A stretch of DNA of 64,000 bases from Xiphophorus maculatus (lineage: Eukaryota > Chordata > Actinopteri > Cyprinodontiformes > Poeciliidae): positions 4,713,199-4,777,198 of the forward strand of contig NC_036450.1 of assembly GCF_002775205.1 (NCBI RefSeq). The letters are read 5' to 3'. The first letter of the stretch is position 1; each line of letters opens with the position of its first letter. Positions 1 to 12,278 of this stretch are shown in pieces. The position numbers were made by a program, and so were the translations under genes. Below the pieces are notes generated by a model that saw only the letters and a list, made by a program, of their open reading frames with translations, made no database searches and had not been told where the DNA came from.

Positions 1-1211
1 AAACACTTTGAACAACCAGTTCCCCTCCTCACCTCTGGTGGCGCTGCATCAGGTGCAGCTGAAGGAAACAACAGAAAAACCTCTGAAGAAATGGATTCTT
101 ACATTTCTGTTTTTTCATTTTGACTTGATATCAAACAATGGAAACTTTGATTTTTGTCTCAGGAAGCATTGTTGTTGGCGTGGTGCGTTCACGGATTGGT
201 AAAAGATCCGATGTTTGAGATTCCAACTTAAACATCTGAGGAGGAACTTGGAAACTTTGAGATTAAGCTCAGAAATTTTGTAAGTCAAAAAACATGGAAA
301 TGAGTGCATAGTCCAAATTTTTAAATTTTTTGACCATTTCTGAGTTTCAAAAGTTAAATTTTCACTTTTAAAACTCAAAAATTCCCAAGTTGTTTTGTGA
401 GATTAAAGATTTTGTTTTCTCAACGTTTTGAGTTCAGACATTTCCGAGTTTTCTGAGATAACGCAGCAATACATAACTTTTATAATATTATCACATATTT
501 GTTGAAACTGTTTCGTTGTGACAGAATGGTATGAGAGAGAATCTGTGATAAATTTACCTCTTCTGCCTTCTCCCAGTGCTCCCAGTGCTCACTAGGAACA
601 ACCAATCAGAGCCAGAAGGCGGATGTTAGCTCATCCTCCCCACCGTGGCTACGCTGCATCTAGCATAGCATTTTGTGAATGTTAAGGCTAGTTAGCGTGG
701 CTATTGATGATGGCAGATAAACGGTTTTATTGTAAGTAAGTTGTTTCACTGCTAGTAGCACATTTAGCAGCTAGTACATGAAGTGACTGACAGCGCTAAG
801 ACCCTCCTCTTGGCTCTGATTGGTTGCTTTTGGTTGGAGCAGTGACCATATCACTATTGCTATTTCTTCAGATATCAATAGTAGCTCAGGATCCTTTCAC
901 AGATTATTTGTCTCACATAATATACTGTCATCATTGTGTGACATTTTCAACACATAAAGAAAAGTTATATGCTGCAGCTTTAATCTCAACATTTCTTGAG
1001 TTTTTTTCTAGGAAATGTATTTTTTCTATCTGCCATATTCGCGGTCATAAATGAGCTGTTATATTTACAATAAATGACTCTGACATCTGAGAAGTGCTAC
1101 TTCTGTTTCTATTTTTTCTCAGACTGCGATGTAGATTTGGCTTCCAAATAAGAGAGACGTGTCGTTCTCTTTAACTATGACACACTCTGTGGCTCACACT
1201 GAAACTTGTAA

Positions 1212-1212
<1 letters not shown>

Positions 1213-1263
<51 letters not shown>
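1213..1263. repeat. (TG)n microsatellite
   Basis: An uninterrupted TG dinucleotide run of about 50 bases, ending in TGTATG. Confidence 0.95.
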
Positions 1264-1266
<3 letters not shown>

Positions 1267-1619
1267 AATGCTAGTTTTCCCACACGGCCCTCGGGCTGCA
1301 GCCAGCAGAGTCGGTGTGATTAGGATTCAGCCAGTAAAGCCCCACTATCATCGTCATGTTTAATTCAGAGTGTGTGTTTAGGAGTAAGGAGCTGAAGCGG
1401 ACGCCAGAAGACGGGACGGGTTTCATTTTTTAAAAAGAATCAGAGTGAGACCTCTCCTGTTCTTTTCAACCCATCTACCCCGGATTGTTTCTTTTTTACC
1501 TTTAATGTTTTAAAAATAATACAAACTCAGCTGTTTCTCCGCTGCGTGTTTGATGTGGTACGTTTTGTACCTCTGATGCAAATTTCATTCAAATAATCTC
1601 CTGGCAGAAGCAGAGTCCA

Positions 1620-1960
1620 CCTGAAACCTCGGGCGCGCGTGTCGCTGTCCGACGCTCCTGGCGTGACGTCAGCAGCACGTCACAGAGCGTGGCTGTCTTC
1701 CTCCGGTTTTTGTCTTCTACGGTTCGGGGTCGTTTTGTTTTTCTTCCCCGTTTGCTTCGCATAAACCTCTGCTCGTCTGCTTCATCTCTCTTCTTCTTCT
1801 TCCTCGTTTCCCTCCGTCTCATATCCATGGCGCCTGTCGCCATGGCAACGCCAGCAGCGGCCATTCTATCCCGTCATTAGGATTCCAGCATAAGAACGAC
1901 TCTCTCTTTCTCTCTCTTTCTCTCTCCCTCTCTTTACTAGACGGGTTTTGACGTCAGTGC
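1620..1960. promoter_or_regulatory. CpG-rich promoter-like island with two CREs and an X-box
   Basis: This stretch is clearly richer in CpG than its surroundings. It contains two perfect palindromic CRE sites (TGACGTCA at 1664-1671 and 1949-1956) and a near-perfect RFX X-box at 1836-1849. A pyrimidine-rich stretch lies between them. Which gene it serves is not visible: it could start a short tprn transcript, as mammalian TPRN also has a shorter isoform, or an unannotated or antisense transcript. A short open frame starting at 1828 (17 codons) has no evident splice donor and I do not call it. Confidence 0.5.
1836..1849 (+). promoter_or_regulatory. RFX-type X-box motif
   Basis: GTCGCCATGGCAAC fits the palindromic X-box consensus GTNRCC-N(0-3)-RGYAAC bound by RFX factors, which drive ciliary and hair-cell genes. 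The match is seen directly; activity is inferred. Confidence 0.5.
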
Positions 1961-2221
1961 GGTTGCTGCAGGTTTCTGTGATTTATAATTTTAAAACGAG
2001 AAGCTTTTATAATGTTATAGATAATGTTATAGAAGGCTTAGAAATATTATTTATTGCCCCAAAACAAAACGACAGCTAACGGTTGTTTTAGTGATTGAGT
2101 ATTCTATTGATTAAGATTAATATTAATTTAAAAAATGTATGAAATTTGTCATGTTCTGCACATTTTTTTATTTAACCCCTTAAAATTATAGTATGCAATA
2201 CAATTATATAAAAAAAAAATC

Positions 2222-2343
2222 CATCTGTTCATCCATCCATCATCCATCTGTTCATCCATCTATTCATCCATCCATCATCCATCTCTTCATCCATCCATCA
2301 TCCATCTGTTCATCCATCCATCTGTTTATCCATCCATCCATAT
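2222..2343. repeat. (CATC)n-type degenerate tetranucleotide array
   Basis: Imperfect ATCCATC/GTTCATCC repeats over about 120 bases. Confidence 0.9.
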
Positions 2344-3686
2344 TTAATGTCTGCTTTCCGTATTAATATCATATTGTAATAAACACATAGGAAACCTTTG
2401 TTATGTTTCTAAATGAATTAAAATGACTGATAAAACTGTAACTTGTTGTATTTCTCTGTGGCTTGTTGATGTTGCAGATAAAACCGTAACCAGTCTGTCT
2501 TTAAGCGCTTCCTGATTCCTCTCCAGTGTTTCCCATCAGGACTGACATCCAGTCGGTTTCTCTCCTCAGAATGATTTTCCCACCGTTCATCCTGTCATTC
2601 TGACCTTCCTTTTGTCTCCATTGAGGCTTTTCCAGACACACCTAAACCTCCAACTTTTTCAGTCGGCCATTAAACGCACCAACAATGAACGGTGGGTGGT
2701 TGTGTGTGTTGGGAGTGGACCGTCCGATGGGTTTGGATCTCCACCCTGCCGGTGTCGCCTTACGCACCTGGTTCACCGGCAGGAACGCTTTCAGAAATCC
2801 ACCTGCTTTTTTATTCTGGCTCTTATCAGGGATAATCCAACCCTGGAGCCAATCAGATATTCACTCACAGGAGGCTAAAGGCGAACTATTATCTCCGTGA
2901 CTCACACCGACAGAGTAAACACGCTTTCCAGCAGCGTCCGCCTACGTTGGTTTGACAGAAACAATTCTATCTGAGATTTAAAATCACACGAAGCAGGAAC
3001 ATTTACCCTGAACTGGAATAATGACTCCATTTGTTTGATCCGTTCTTTCACCAGGGTGGAGTCGTTCAGTAACCAGCAGCTTTATAAACAAAATAAACAA
3101 AAACTGGGTGTGTGTTTGGAGTTTATGATGGATTTTGAAATGAAGGAAATTTATGAGCTCCAAAAATAAAAAGAAACTCAAGAGATTTTTTTGATTAATT
3201 TCAGAAATGAATATTTTTGAGCTCCCAAAGTCGAAAATTTATGAGGAAGAAATTAGAAATTTCCAGATGAATATCAGAAATTTTCTACAAAAAAACCCCA
3301 AACATTTTTGAGCTCCAAAATATTGAAACGATTTTCAAGAAAGAAAACCCTGAAATATTTAGGTTGATCTCAGGAAATTTCTTTAAAAATGAAAACAATG
3401 AAATATTTATAAAAAAATTGGTAAAAGTTTAGCTCCAAAAATTATAAACCTCAGAAATACCACAAATTTTCTAGAATTTATTTATTTATTTATTACATTT
3501 TTAAGATCCAAAGGTAAGAAATTTGCACAAAACAAAAAGCAACTTTATTCTTTAGTTGTAATATTACGACTTTGGAAATGAGACTTTAATCTCATGTTAT
3601 TAAAATTAATTCACTCTCATTATTACTCTTTGAAATGTATTTAAATGAGGAGAAGTGATCAAAACGGACTTTTATTTGTTCTGTAG

Positions 3687-3740
3687 TTGCCTGTTGCTGC
3701 AGCGCGTTGCCTGTTGCTGCAGCGCGTTGCCTGTTGCTCA
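3687..3740. repeat. 20-bp tandem repeat, about 2.7 copies
   Basis: The unit TTGCCTGTTGCTGCAGCGCG is repeated head to tail and the last copy is cut short at TTGCCTGTTGCT. It is GC-rich with a PstI-type CTGCAG palindrome and lies in otherwise AT-rich sequence. Confidence 0.85.
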
Positions 3741-4699
3741 GTTGGACGTTGCCGCTGCAGCGTGCAGGTTTGCTTTGAGGCAGTGATGCAGCTGACGCTC
3801 TGCAGCCTGATCATCGTGGTCTAATATTATCTGCCTGCTGGAGATTAGCTCTAATCAGGCACCTGCTCAGCCTGGACGGTCTGCTGGTCTGATGGTGGAA
3901 ACGGATCCAGAGACTCAGTTTAACTCTGAGAAATCTGCAGCTGCAGCGCCTTAAATGCGCCGCGGCGGTTTCACTGTGGCGCAGCTTCAGTGAGGTTGTT
4001 AAACTTGAGGCGCAGGCAGAGCTCTGTGCAGGAACCACGCTTCACCAATCGGGGACATGGCATGCTGCTTGGCCTGGAAAGAAATTCCTGGCAGCCGCTC
4101 ATCAGGACACTGATGGAGACATAATCTCCTCCGCAGCTTTCTGTCCTCTGACTGCGCTTTTTCATTTCAACTGGGGAAAATTAAAGAAAGTTGAAGATTT
4201 TTAGATAATGTCGAGTTCCAGTGTGATAAAGATTCCATTAAATGCAAACTCTGATAAAGATGAAAAGATATTTTAAGAAAACTAGAGGTGAACTGATTGC
4301 AGTTTCTCCAAAATCCCTGATGCCATTTTCTTTGTCTGACTAGCTGCTAAATATATTCCAGAGGTAGATAGGAGAATTTTTTCAAGTAAATATCGATTAA
4401 TCTCTTATAATTAAGAAATTCGGAGCCTATTTATTGGTGCAATCGTACAAAAATACATTATCTATGGAAGAAGATTAGTGCCACTAGGGGAAAAAAAGGA
4501 TTATTTTTCTCGCAGAATTTTTACTATTTTTTGCAGAATTCCAATTTGTTTCTCAAGATTCTGGCTTTAATCTTAGAATTTTGACTTTTTTTTTCACTGA
4601 ATTTTGAACTTTTTTTTTCAGTATTCAGAATTTTTTTACCACAGAATTTTGACTTTTTTCAGATTTCTGACTATAATCTCAATTTTGTTTTCTTTTTCG

Positions 4700-5045
4700 C
4701 AATATGCTGACTTATTTCCCCCCAAAATTCAGATCCCCACATTTTTTCACGTTAGCGTGTAGTTGTAAATTTATTTTTAAATTTTCACAAAAATTGGCAA
4801 AAACATCTGGTTTGAGTGATGCTACCTCCCACCTGCAGGGGGCAGTATTTCTTACATCTACTACAATGCTGCCTCAGTTTTACTTAGCAACAAGTTGTAG
4901 TCTGTGATTGATAGCAAAAAGTGACATTTACTGTTAGACATGAGTGCAAATATTGCAAAATTTCTTAATTTTGTTAGAAAAAAAAATCACAAAAACAATC
5001 GCAAAATCCTGAAGGGACAGAATAATTTTGGCGTTTCTGCTGCAG
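4700..5045 (+). mobile_element. Dispersed element copy related to the one at 27110-27400
   Basis: Blocks reading AAATTTTCACAAAA, CTGCCTCAG, GTTGTAGTCTGTGA, AAAAAGTCACATTTA, GCAAATATTG and ACAATCGCAAAATCCTG occur here in the same order as in the hAT-like insertion inside the LINE at 27 kb. The copy is diverged and no terminal inverted repeats or target duplication are evident. Confidence 0.5.
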
Positions 5046-7416
5046 AACGTCAGTATCAAAGACTTGTTTTGCAGTTTGTTGTTTGCCATTCTTGCTTTCT
5101 TTACCGCTAGCCTCATGTGAAGAGTTTACGTTTAGTGCCACCTACAGGCCTGGAGGAGTAACAGCAGATTTTTGGGGCTGTTCTCTGCATTTCTGTGTGT
5201 CAGATTGTTGTTCACTACCAAATCTTTGCAGTAGTTCAGCCTAAAGTTGTGCATTAAAGCTTCACCCTGCAGTGCATTGTGGGTTTTCTGGTAAATATAA
5301 AACGAAGGCCGTCCCTGATGCCGCGGCTTCCTGTTTCTGCGCCGTGTGGTGAACCAGAATGACGGCGTTCCTAAATCTGCTGGTGGACCTTCTTTTTCTT
5401 CCCCCTCCGCTTCATTCTCCCTCAGGAAAGAGGACAAACCACTCCTGCCTTGGTGGTGGCGGCTTTCAGCATCAAAACAAATATCTGGTCCGGGTCAGCA
5501 GCGGACCTCGTAAAGAGTTAAAAATCCCATCTTTGTTTTGGCGCACTGACTTGGATGCAGAGCGAGGGCAGAGCAGCGAGGGCAGACCAAAGGAAAAGTG
5601 AAAGACTGTGAAAGAGGAAGCGAGCCCAGCGGCTCAGCCTGATTTATTGATGGGGCCTCGGCTTTGGCAGCCAGAGACGGAGAAACAATGCCGCTCTAGC
5701 AGAGAAAGTCTTTGTTTCCTCAAGACTTTTAGCAGCTGAAATGAGTCAATATCCTGGAACCCGACACATTTTGCAAAGTTATTTCAATGGGGATTTTGAG
5801 TAATTTGTGACTTTTGTCACTTTGAGCACATAGAATATAAATATTAGTGGATTTTATTGACATTTTAATTGATAGACCAACTCAATGTGGCATGTAAAAT
5901 GATGGAATATTCTCTAATTGCATGGAAAAAGTCTATAATTATATTGTCACCAGTTGCTAACACACCACACATCATTCTTTGCTCACATCAGTTTCATTGA
6001 ATGATTAAATATGACGCCACATGGAGCCGTTGGATGTTATTGTTTACATTTTGCTCATGTGCTCAACGCTGGAGGGCAAAAGGACGATTATTTTTTAAAG
6101 CTTTTTAAAAATGTTTTAACTGAACCCAGAGGCAATGAATTCCACAGCATATCTACATGTTATGGTTGTCATAGTCAAGCTAGCATAGCTGACCTACTTC
6201 CCTCTGCCGCGCAATTTTTTTCTTAATTTAAACTTTTTCCCGACCTTGTTATCTAGTTATCATGGTAGCAGAGCACTGCGTCTCTTTTTCTTTCTTATAT
6301 CAGGCGTACATTTAAGACTTAGCGCGTTATTTTGACAACTTAACAGCTAAAACCAATGCTAGTCGTAGTCTGTTGGCAGCTTCTTGCCCTCCAGCGGGAG
6401 ACGGGACGGGATTTTGCATGTGACATCATCCATATATATACTCCAATCAACGATTACCCATTTGGTTAACAATTACTCAGATAATTGCTAACTCTTGTTA
6501 ACACGTAGCATTATCGCCAGTGTTCACAAGAGTTCAGTTCAGTTCAGCCAGAAAGTCCAGTTTTGTTTTGCACTAGATTTTATTAAGGAGTGTCCTAGGA
6601 AATAGGGTTGAGTACAAATGCACGCCACACTTTTCAGATTTTTATTTGATTCCTCTCAGCATTTTTCTTCCACCTTACAATTCCTCCCAGGACGTGAAAA
6701 ATAACAAAGTTATTAACCATGTTAACCATGATATGTGAAGCTAATTTGAACATTTAGCTCCGTCGGTATCAAATGTAGGTCAGGCTGCAGGTGATGAGGC
6801 CTCATCTTCTCCTGAATGACCTTTGCACTGCGGCACGCCTGCACAGGCTTTACGGGATTATAAATATGTGGAGCGGCTCCTCCGATTGGTCAGCGTTCTG
6901 ACCAGATAATCTTAACACCTGAGCTAATTCCCTTGTGTTTTTAGAACAGGAATCGTAACTGTGGACACCGCAGAGCAAAGGTTCGATCTCCATGGCAACA
7001 GCAGAGGAAGAAATAAAAGCATTTTGCGTTTGTGACGCCTACAAGCGGTCAGAACATGTTGAAAGTGGCTTTTTTATAAACTATGAGTGGCTTTTTGAGT
7101 CATCTTGAGCTATAACCGCCCGCTAAAGAGGAACTGCGCTCTTCACTGGTTAAAAATGGATCTTGGTGTAATTTTTTTTTAGTTTTTTTTTGTGGTTGTG
7201 ATGAAGAAGCATAAAAACTTTTAACTCTCACTTAAAAAGACATTCAGCCTCAGACCTGTTTTTGTTTTATAGTCGTTATAAAACGTTTTCTGATTTCCTA
7301 TCTGCAATTTCCTGGTCGAGCTTTGACCAGACCGTTCTGATTTCAGAGACCCGAGTCAGTGATAGACGGTAAAGACGAGGAAGGAAACAAAATGGCTGCA
7401 AACAACTTTATGATAA

Positions 7417-7480
7417 GATGGATGGATGGATGGATGGATGGATGGATGGATGGATGGATGGATGGATCCATCCATCCAGA
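7417..7480. repeat. (GGAT)n array ending in a palindromic (ATCC) turn
   Basis: About twelve GGAT units switch at GGATCCATCCATCC to the complementary CATC motif, so the right end can fold back on the array. Confidence 0.9.
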
Positions 7481-10003
7481 TGTAAATGTAATTTACATTT
7501 TACAGCTAAAAATGTGATTTACATTTTGAGCTTGTAAATTAATAAAAAATAATATTTTCTTTATTCTTGGAGTTTTTTAAAGCAAATTCTCGACTTTGAA
7601 ACTGAAATTTCTACATTTTCTTTCTGGAAAATTTCTGAGGTGAATCTGAACATTTTGTTTGGCGGAAATGTACAACTTTTTTCCCCCCCAAAGCAGAGCT
7701 TGATACTTTGAGTCTTTTCACTTTATGAGTTGACAGGCTGTCACTTCCTTATTACTGCATGTTTACTCAGTGTTTATCATCTGCTGACGCTGCAGAGCCA
7801 CCGCTCGGTCCACTTCCACTGGCGCTCTCTGCCTCGGTATCCGCAGGTTGGCGTCGCTTCAGCGGCCCAGGTGGCTTCGTTGCGGGAGCTCCGTGTTTTG
7901 GCCCGCTAGTCTCCAGACTGGCGCTGTAAGGAGCGTCTGTTTGGCGGCTCTCGGCCGCTGATTCAGGCGAGCCGAGCCGTGTAATCCGGCCTGAACAACG
8001 GCTCCACCAGACAGAGATCTCAGTGGGTTAAACACGCCGTCTGTTGTCTCTGGGAAAGTCTTGAGTTGGCCATCCATTTATGAAATGGCGTCGAGGCGCT
8101 CAGACGTTTTTAAAGTGATATTAAGGATTTTGTTTAAGACGTTCGCTGCCCTTTTCACCTATTTAAAATCCCAACGAGAAGCGTAAAGGCCAACCAACCG
8201 AGTAAAGTTGGTATTGTCTCGGCTGGTTAAGGTCCTGAGATTTTATTTTGGGAATGTTCTTGTTAAGGTAGCTATGGTAACGGAATGCTAGCCCCAAGAA
8301 GCTAACCGCGACGGTTAGCAGCGGAACAGGAAAAGGCTAAAAAGCAGCTCAATGTTAACTTAAATTGCTGTTACTGACCTTGCTTTATTGACTGAAGCTA
8401 AAATAAAGCTGATTCTTTTAAATTAAATTTTTATTTATTTATTTAAAGTAAGTGGAAAATTACTTAAAAGTACTCAACTTGGGTGTGATTCTCTATTATT
8501 CACTCTGGTTCTGAATACTGTACCGCTGGAAGGATTTTTGGTCTTACTTTTTCATACTTTATGACTGTTAGTAAGATGCGTAACCATGGCAACTGTGTTT
8601 TTACAACTGGTAGCATCTAGTTAGCATCTCAAAAGTTGGAATAATATTTGAACCACAACTCCAAATCACAGAGGAGTTGAAAAGCGTGCTTCATGGATGT
8701 AGAGACCGTATCCCCTACTTCAGAGTCTAACAGTTCGGCCAGACAGAGATTCAAAGAGAAACAACAAAAGCAAAGGAAGTGGATTAGCATCACTATGCTA
8801 GCAACTCATGTAGTCATCCAGGATAATTGCTAATGTCTCTGCTGCCTGGTTATTGAGCTATGAAACATTTAACTTCACTTTAGGATAAACAAAGTATTGT
8901 TGAATTTAAAAATTGGAATTCATGAGCAGGAAGTGGGCTAAAAAATGGAAGCTAATTTCAGAAGCATAAACCAGCTTGTTGGTGGAAAAAGCAAAAAATT
9001 TGCTAATTTAAGACTTTTTGTAGAGTCCCATAATGACCACAACTGGTTTAAAATAAAAGGTGCTATTGATACATACGGGCCATATGTGGGCTAAACTGTT
9101 CCACTTCCTGCTCTCGTTCTGCCATGGCAACCAGAAAAAAAAACAATGCAAACATGAAGAGTAGTGGGTTAAACCGGGGCTGCCCAACACCATCCTTAAT
9201 CTAAATCTGTCCTAATCTGCATCACACGCCAACAATCCAACAATAACATCAACACCTTCGACTCTTTCAGAGTCAAAACGCATAATCTCTCACTGAAAAG
9301 TGTTTTTTTTACAGTTTATTTCTTTAAAAATGTGCCGTTTTCCATCTTAATCATCTAACTTGGTTCCCACATCCAGAATTTTATTTGCTTTAAATTTTTT
9401 AATTATTGCTTTGACTGTAAATAAGTTAAAGTTAGTAGTTATTGTCGATATGGCTTAATTAAATAGCAGGTTCTTATCTTTCCCATTTTGAAGAGTGGCT
9501 GAGAAGAGATGGGCCTCTGTGTCGCATCGTGTTTACACTCAGGGGAACAGCAGGTCATGAATTACTAATAGTTCCTAGACTGTCAGCTTAGAAATATACA
9601 AGTAAAGTCATAATGGAATAAATAATAATAAAAACAATAACTATAAAAAATATGGAAGTAAAAATAGACTAAGATAAATGTATAAAGATATAAAAATGGT
9701 TCAGTCACATAAAAAGTATGGTAGTAAAAATAAATGCAACAGTAAAAAAATTAAAATATAATAAAAATAAAATTCAAAAAGATGATTCAGTCACAAATAA
9801 TAAAAATATATTAATAATGATGCAACAGTAATAAAGATAAAATGTAAAAATTAAAGAAAATGCTTTAGTTACATTTGATTTATAGCAGTTGTTGTTGATC
9901 TGTTGATCAGCTGTCAGCACTTGACACAGAATATGTTTTACGTTTCGAGGTTTATGACGGATATAAAGAAATAAAGTTTATATTTTCCTGCGTCTCTTCG
10001 CAG

Positions 10004-10205
10004 CTGACGATCTCGTTCAACGAGTCGAGCCTCCAGAGCACCTACGAGTATCCGTCAGAGAGCAGCGTGTGGGACAGCGGCGAGGAGGACGAGGACGACA
10101 AGCGGGACGGGACGCCGGCGGACGAGCAGCCCAGCATGGTGGGACGTTTCCACATCCCTCGACCCAGCCTGGTCGGATCGCCGGTCCACTCCGAAAACGG
10201 AAACG
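10004..10205 (+). CDS. tprn: tprn exon, third from the end
   Basis: Acceptor CTTCGCAG precedes and donor GTGAGA follows. It encodes 67 codons plus one base (LTISFNESS... to ...SENGN), including the conserved EYPSESS block followed by an acidic EEDEDD run. Confidence 0.93.
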
Positions 10206-12115
10206 GTGAGACCCGACGTCAGAGCGAAACCAAACTAACAGAACAATTCAGGCCTAGTCAAAGTCCAGACTTACTTTCTGCAGCTAGATTTGAAAATAGA
10301 TGCTCACAGACACGTTCTGTCCATTCTGACTGAACAGAAGCTAAAATAGAATAAGCACTCCACACTTTTCAGATTACCAATTGTACGAAAACATAAAAAA
10401 TCAGGCATCCTCCTCCTTCCACTGGACAATTCAGAATTACTTTGTGTTTGTCTGTCACATACAGTTCCTATAAGATATATTTAAGTCTTTAGTTGCTTAA
10501 AAATATTTATTTTCATCAATACTTCTGCAAGTAATCGAATGAAAACAGTGAGACAGTAGTGAGGTGTGCGGTAACAGTGGGATCAGCTCTATACACTTTA
10601 TTATTTGAAGTGGTGACAGTTAAAATACATTTTTAATAGTTTTATCTCCATGAGGTGGAATTTTTCTCCTATTTACTAATTTTCTTATAAAAAATAAACC
10701 TTTTGTTGTTTGGTAAAATGGGAATTTTTCATACAAAGTGTTAAGAATGTGAAATAATATGAACAATTCTGAGCTAAAAACTATCTTAAGTTATATAGAG
10801 AGATGTTAGGTAGTATTTTATGTAGAAAAGTTAAAGAAAATATACAGTAAAACCTCTGAAATCAAACCAGATCTGATTTATTGGTGGAACCTCAGAGCCC
10901 CCTACTGGAGAAAACCTGTAACTACACTTGGTTTCATTACAAGCGATTTTCTTTACATTATTATGTGCATAAAAGCTCTACAAAAATGTATTTTTCCGAA
11001 TTTGTTGAATAAATTAAGCAATAATGTGTTTTTCTAATTGTCTTCAGACCTTTCCAGCTACATTCCCAAACACTCTGTGGACTTCAACACCTGGCAGGAA
11101 AACAAACAAGAAGACAAAGTTTACCTGGAAGAACCCACTTCGCCGCAGATCACAGAGGAGGTCATGGTGAGAGTGAAAAAACACTTCAACACAAACTTAA
11201 AGCTCCATGTTTGGATTTGAGATGTTTTCCAGCCTCACATATTGTTTTTTTTCTTATTAATAATGATGGTGAATAAGTTTAATATATAAACACAATGCAA
11301 CACAATTTTGAAACTAGATGCTTGTGTAGCATTGATTCTGATGTAGGATTGAACTGATTAATCAAATTAATCTTGATTAACCAATTATTGAAGTAACTGT
11401 CCACTAATTTAGTAATTGATTAATCGTTAACTGGAGTATACAGGTTCAAAAAGTCCATTTTTTTAAACAAAACAACATATTGGGAGCAGTGATTAAAGTA
11501 AAGCTTTAATAAAATATATATATATTGCATTTATGATGCAAAATATTTGACCCAAGTTATCAAAATAAGAAATAAACGATTAATCGATTAATTTGATTTT
11601 TTTTAAATGCTACACATTTTAATTTAACTGCTTAAATATTTGTTATATAATTTTAGAAATACATGAGAATTGAACAATTCAGTTCCATTTTGAAATAAGA
11701 AAATAAACATTTTATTTCCTAAAATGCATTCAGGTAGTAAATTTGAATAAAATGTTTACATATTTGTTTGGTTTTGGCTTAATTACTGCTTTAAATATGT
11801 TGTTTTTCACCAAATGATCATTTTTGAGTCTCTATACTCCAGTTAACGATTAATCGATTAATAAATTAATAGATAATTATTTAAAGTATCGATTAATCAC
11901 AGTTAATTTCCTACTCTAAATGAAATTTTGAGCAAATTCTAGTGAGTTCTGACCTAAAGTCTCTGGTTCTCTCCAAGAAACATGAGGAGAAGTTGAGCCC
12001 AGCTGTGACCTTTGACCTCATGTAACGGTGTTTAACGTGGTTTTGTGTCCAGCTGACTCCGGCAGACAGCTCCTCCCTGTCCGACTACAGCAGCGAGCCG
12101 GCGCTTTACTTCTGA
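10004..12115 (+). CDS. tprn: Taperin, C-terminal part (three terminal coding exons)
   Basis: Joined exons 10004-10205, 11048-11166 and 12053-12115 encode 127 C-terminal residues and a stop; phases 1 and 0 at the two junctions agree. The product ends in SDYSSEPALYF, like the end of human taperin, and contains the family blocks ISFN, TYEYPSESS, SYIPKHSVDF and LTPADSSSLSDY. Taperin is a vertebrate actin-associated protein at the base of hair-cell stereocilia (human DFNB79 deafness) and a PP1-docking protein. The N-terminal bulk lies outside the window. The acidic run after PSESS is shorter than in human. Tail-to-tail placement with ssna1 matches the human arrangement. The human RVxF-type PP1 motif KISF reads TISF here. 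Confidence 0.93.
11048..11166 (+). CDS. tprn: tprn penultimate exon
   Basis: Acceptor TTGTCTTCAG, donor GTGAGA. The split Asp codon is restored and the exon encodes the SSYIPKHSVDFNTWQE block, ending at the Met that precedes LTPA in the family. Confidence 0.93.
11345..11925. mobile_element. TAATCGATTAATC-family MITE in the tprn penultimate intron
   Basis: It is bounded by GATTAATC-rich ends (TAATTGATTAATCGTTAACTGGAG on the left, CCAGTTAACGATTAATCGATTAAT on the right), and the two inner ends are inverted copies of each other. Confidence 0.75.
12053..12115 (+). CDS. tprn: tprn terminal coding exon
   Basis: Acceptor TTGTGTCCAG. Twenty codons (LTPADSSSLSDYSSEPALYF) then TGA. The final SEPALYF is the most conserved part of the protein. 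Confidence 0.95.
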   Translation: MTPADSSSLSDYSSEPALYF

Positions 12116-12177
12116 TGGCTGCGGCCAGGCGGCAGCATCTCCGGAGAACCCGGCTGCAGCACACAGCGCCCTGACCG

Positions 12178-12243
12178 TCCTGCTGCTGCAGAGGCTCCTG
12201 CTGCAGAGGCTCCTGCTGCAGAGGCTCCTGCTGCAGAGGCTCC
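12178..12243. repeat. 15-bp CTG-rich tandem repeat in the tprn 3' UTR
   Basis: Four copies of CTCCTGCTGCAGAGG follow the tprn stop by about 60 bases. The CTGCAG in each unit is palindromic, so the RNA could form short hairpins. Confidence 0.9.
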
Positions 12244-12260
12244 CCAAAGCCACAAATGGG

Positions 12261-12278
12261 AATAAAAAAAGGAATAAA
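12261..12278 (+). terminator. tprn: tprn proximal poly(A) signals
   Basis: Two AATAAA hexamers (12261-12266, 12273-12278) lie about 150 bases after the stop. They are A-rich matches without an obvious U/GU-rich downstream element, so distal sites remain possible. Confidence 0.45.

Larger units (their letters stand above)
1..10003 (+). other. tprn: Probable large intron of tprn upstream of its last three exons
   Basis: No coding exon of a recognised family could be found here on either strand. The first taperin exon visible begins at 10004 in phase 0, and mammalian TPRN has one very long first exon that is absent from this stretch, so that exon should lie to the left of the window. The interval holds a TG microsatellite, CATC and GGAT arrays, a CpG-rich promoter-like island at about 1620-1960, a short 20-bp tandem repeat and a copy of a dispersed element at about 4700-5045. 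Long AT-rich parts show only degenerate motifs of the GAAATTT type. The intron assignment is inference. Confidence 0.5.
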
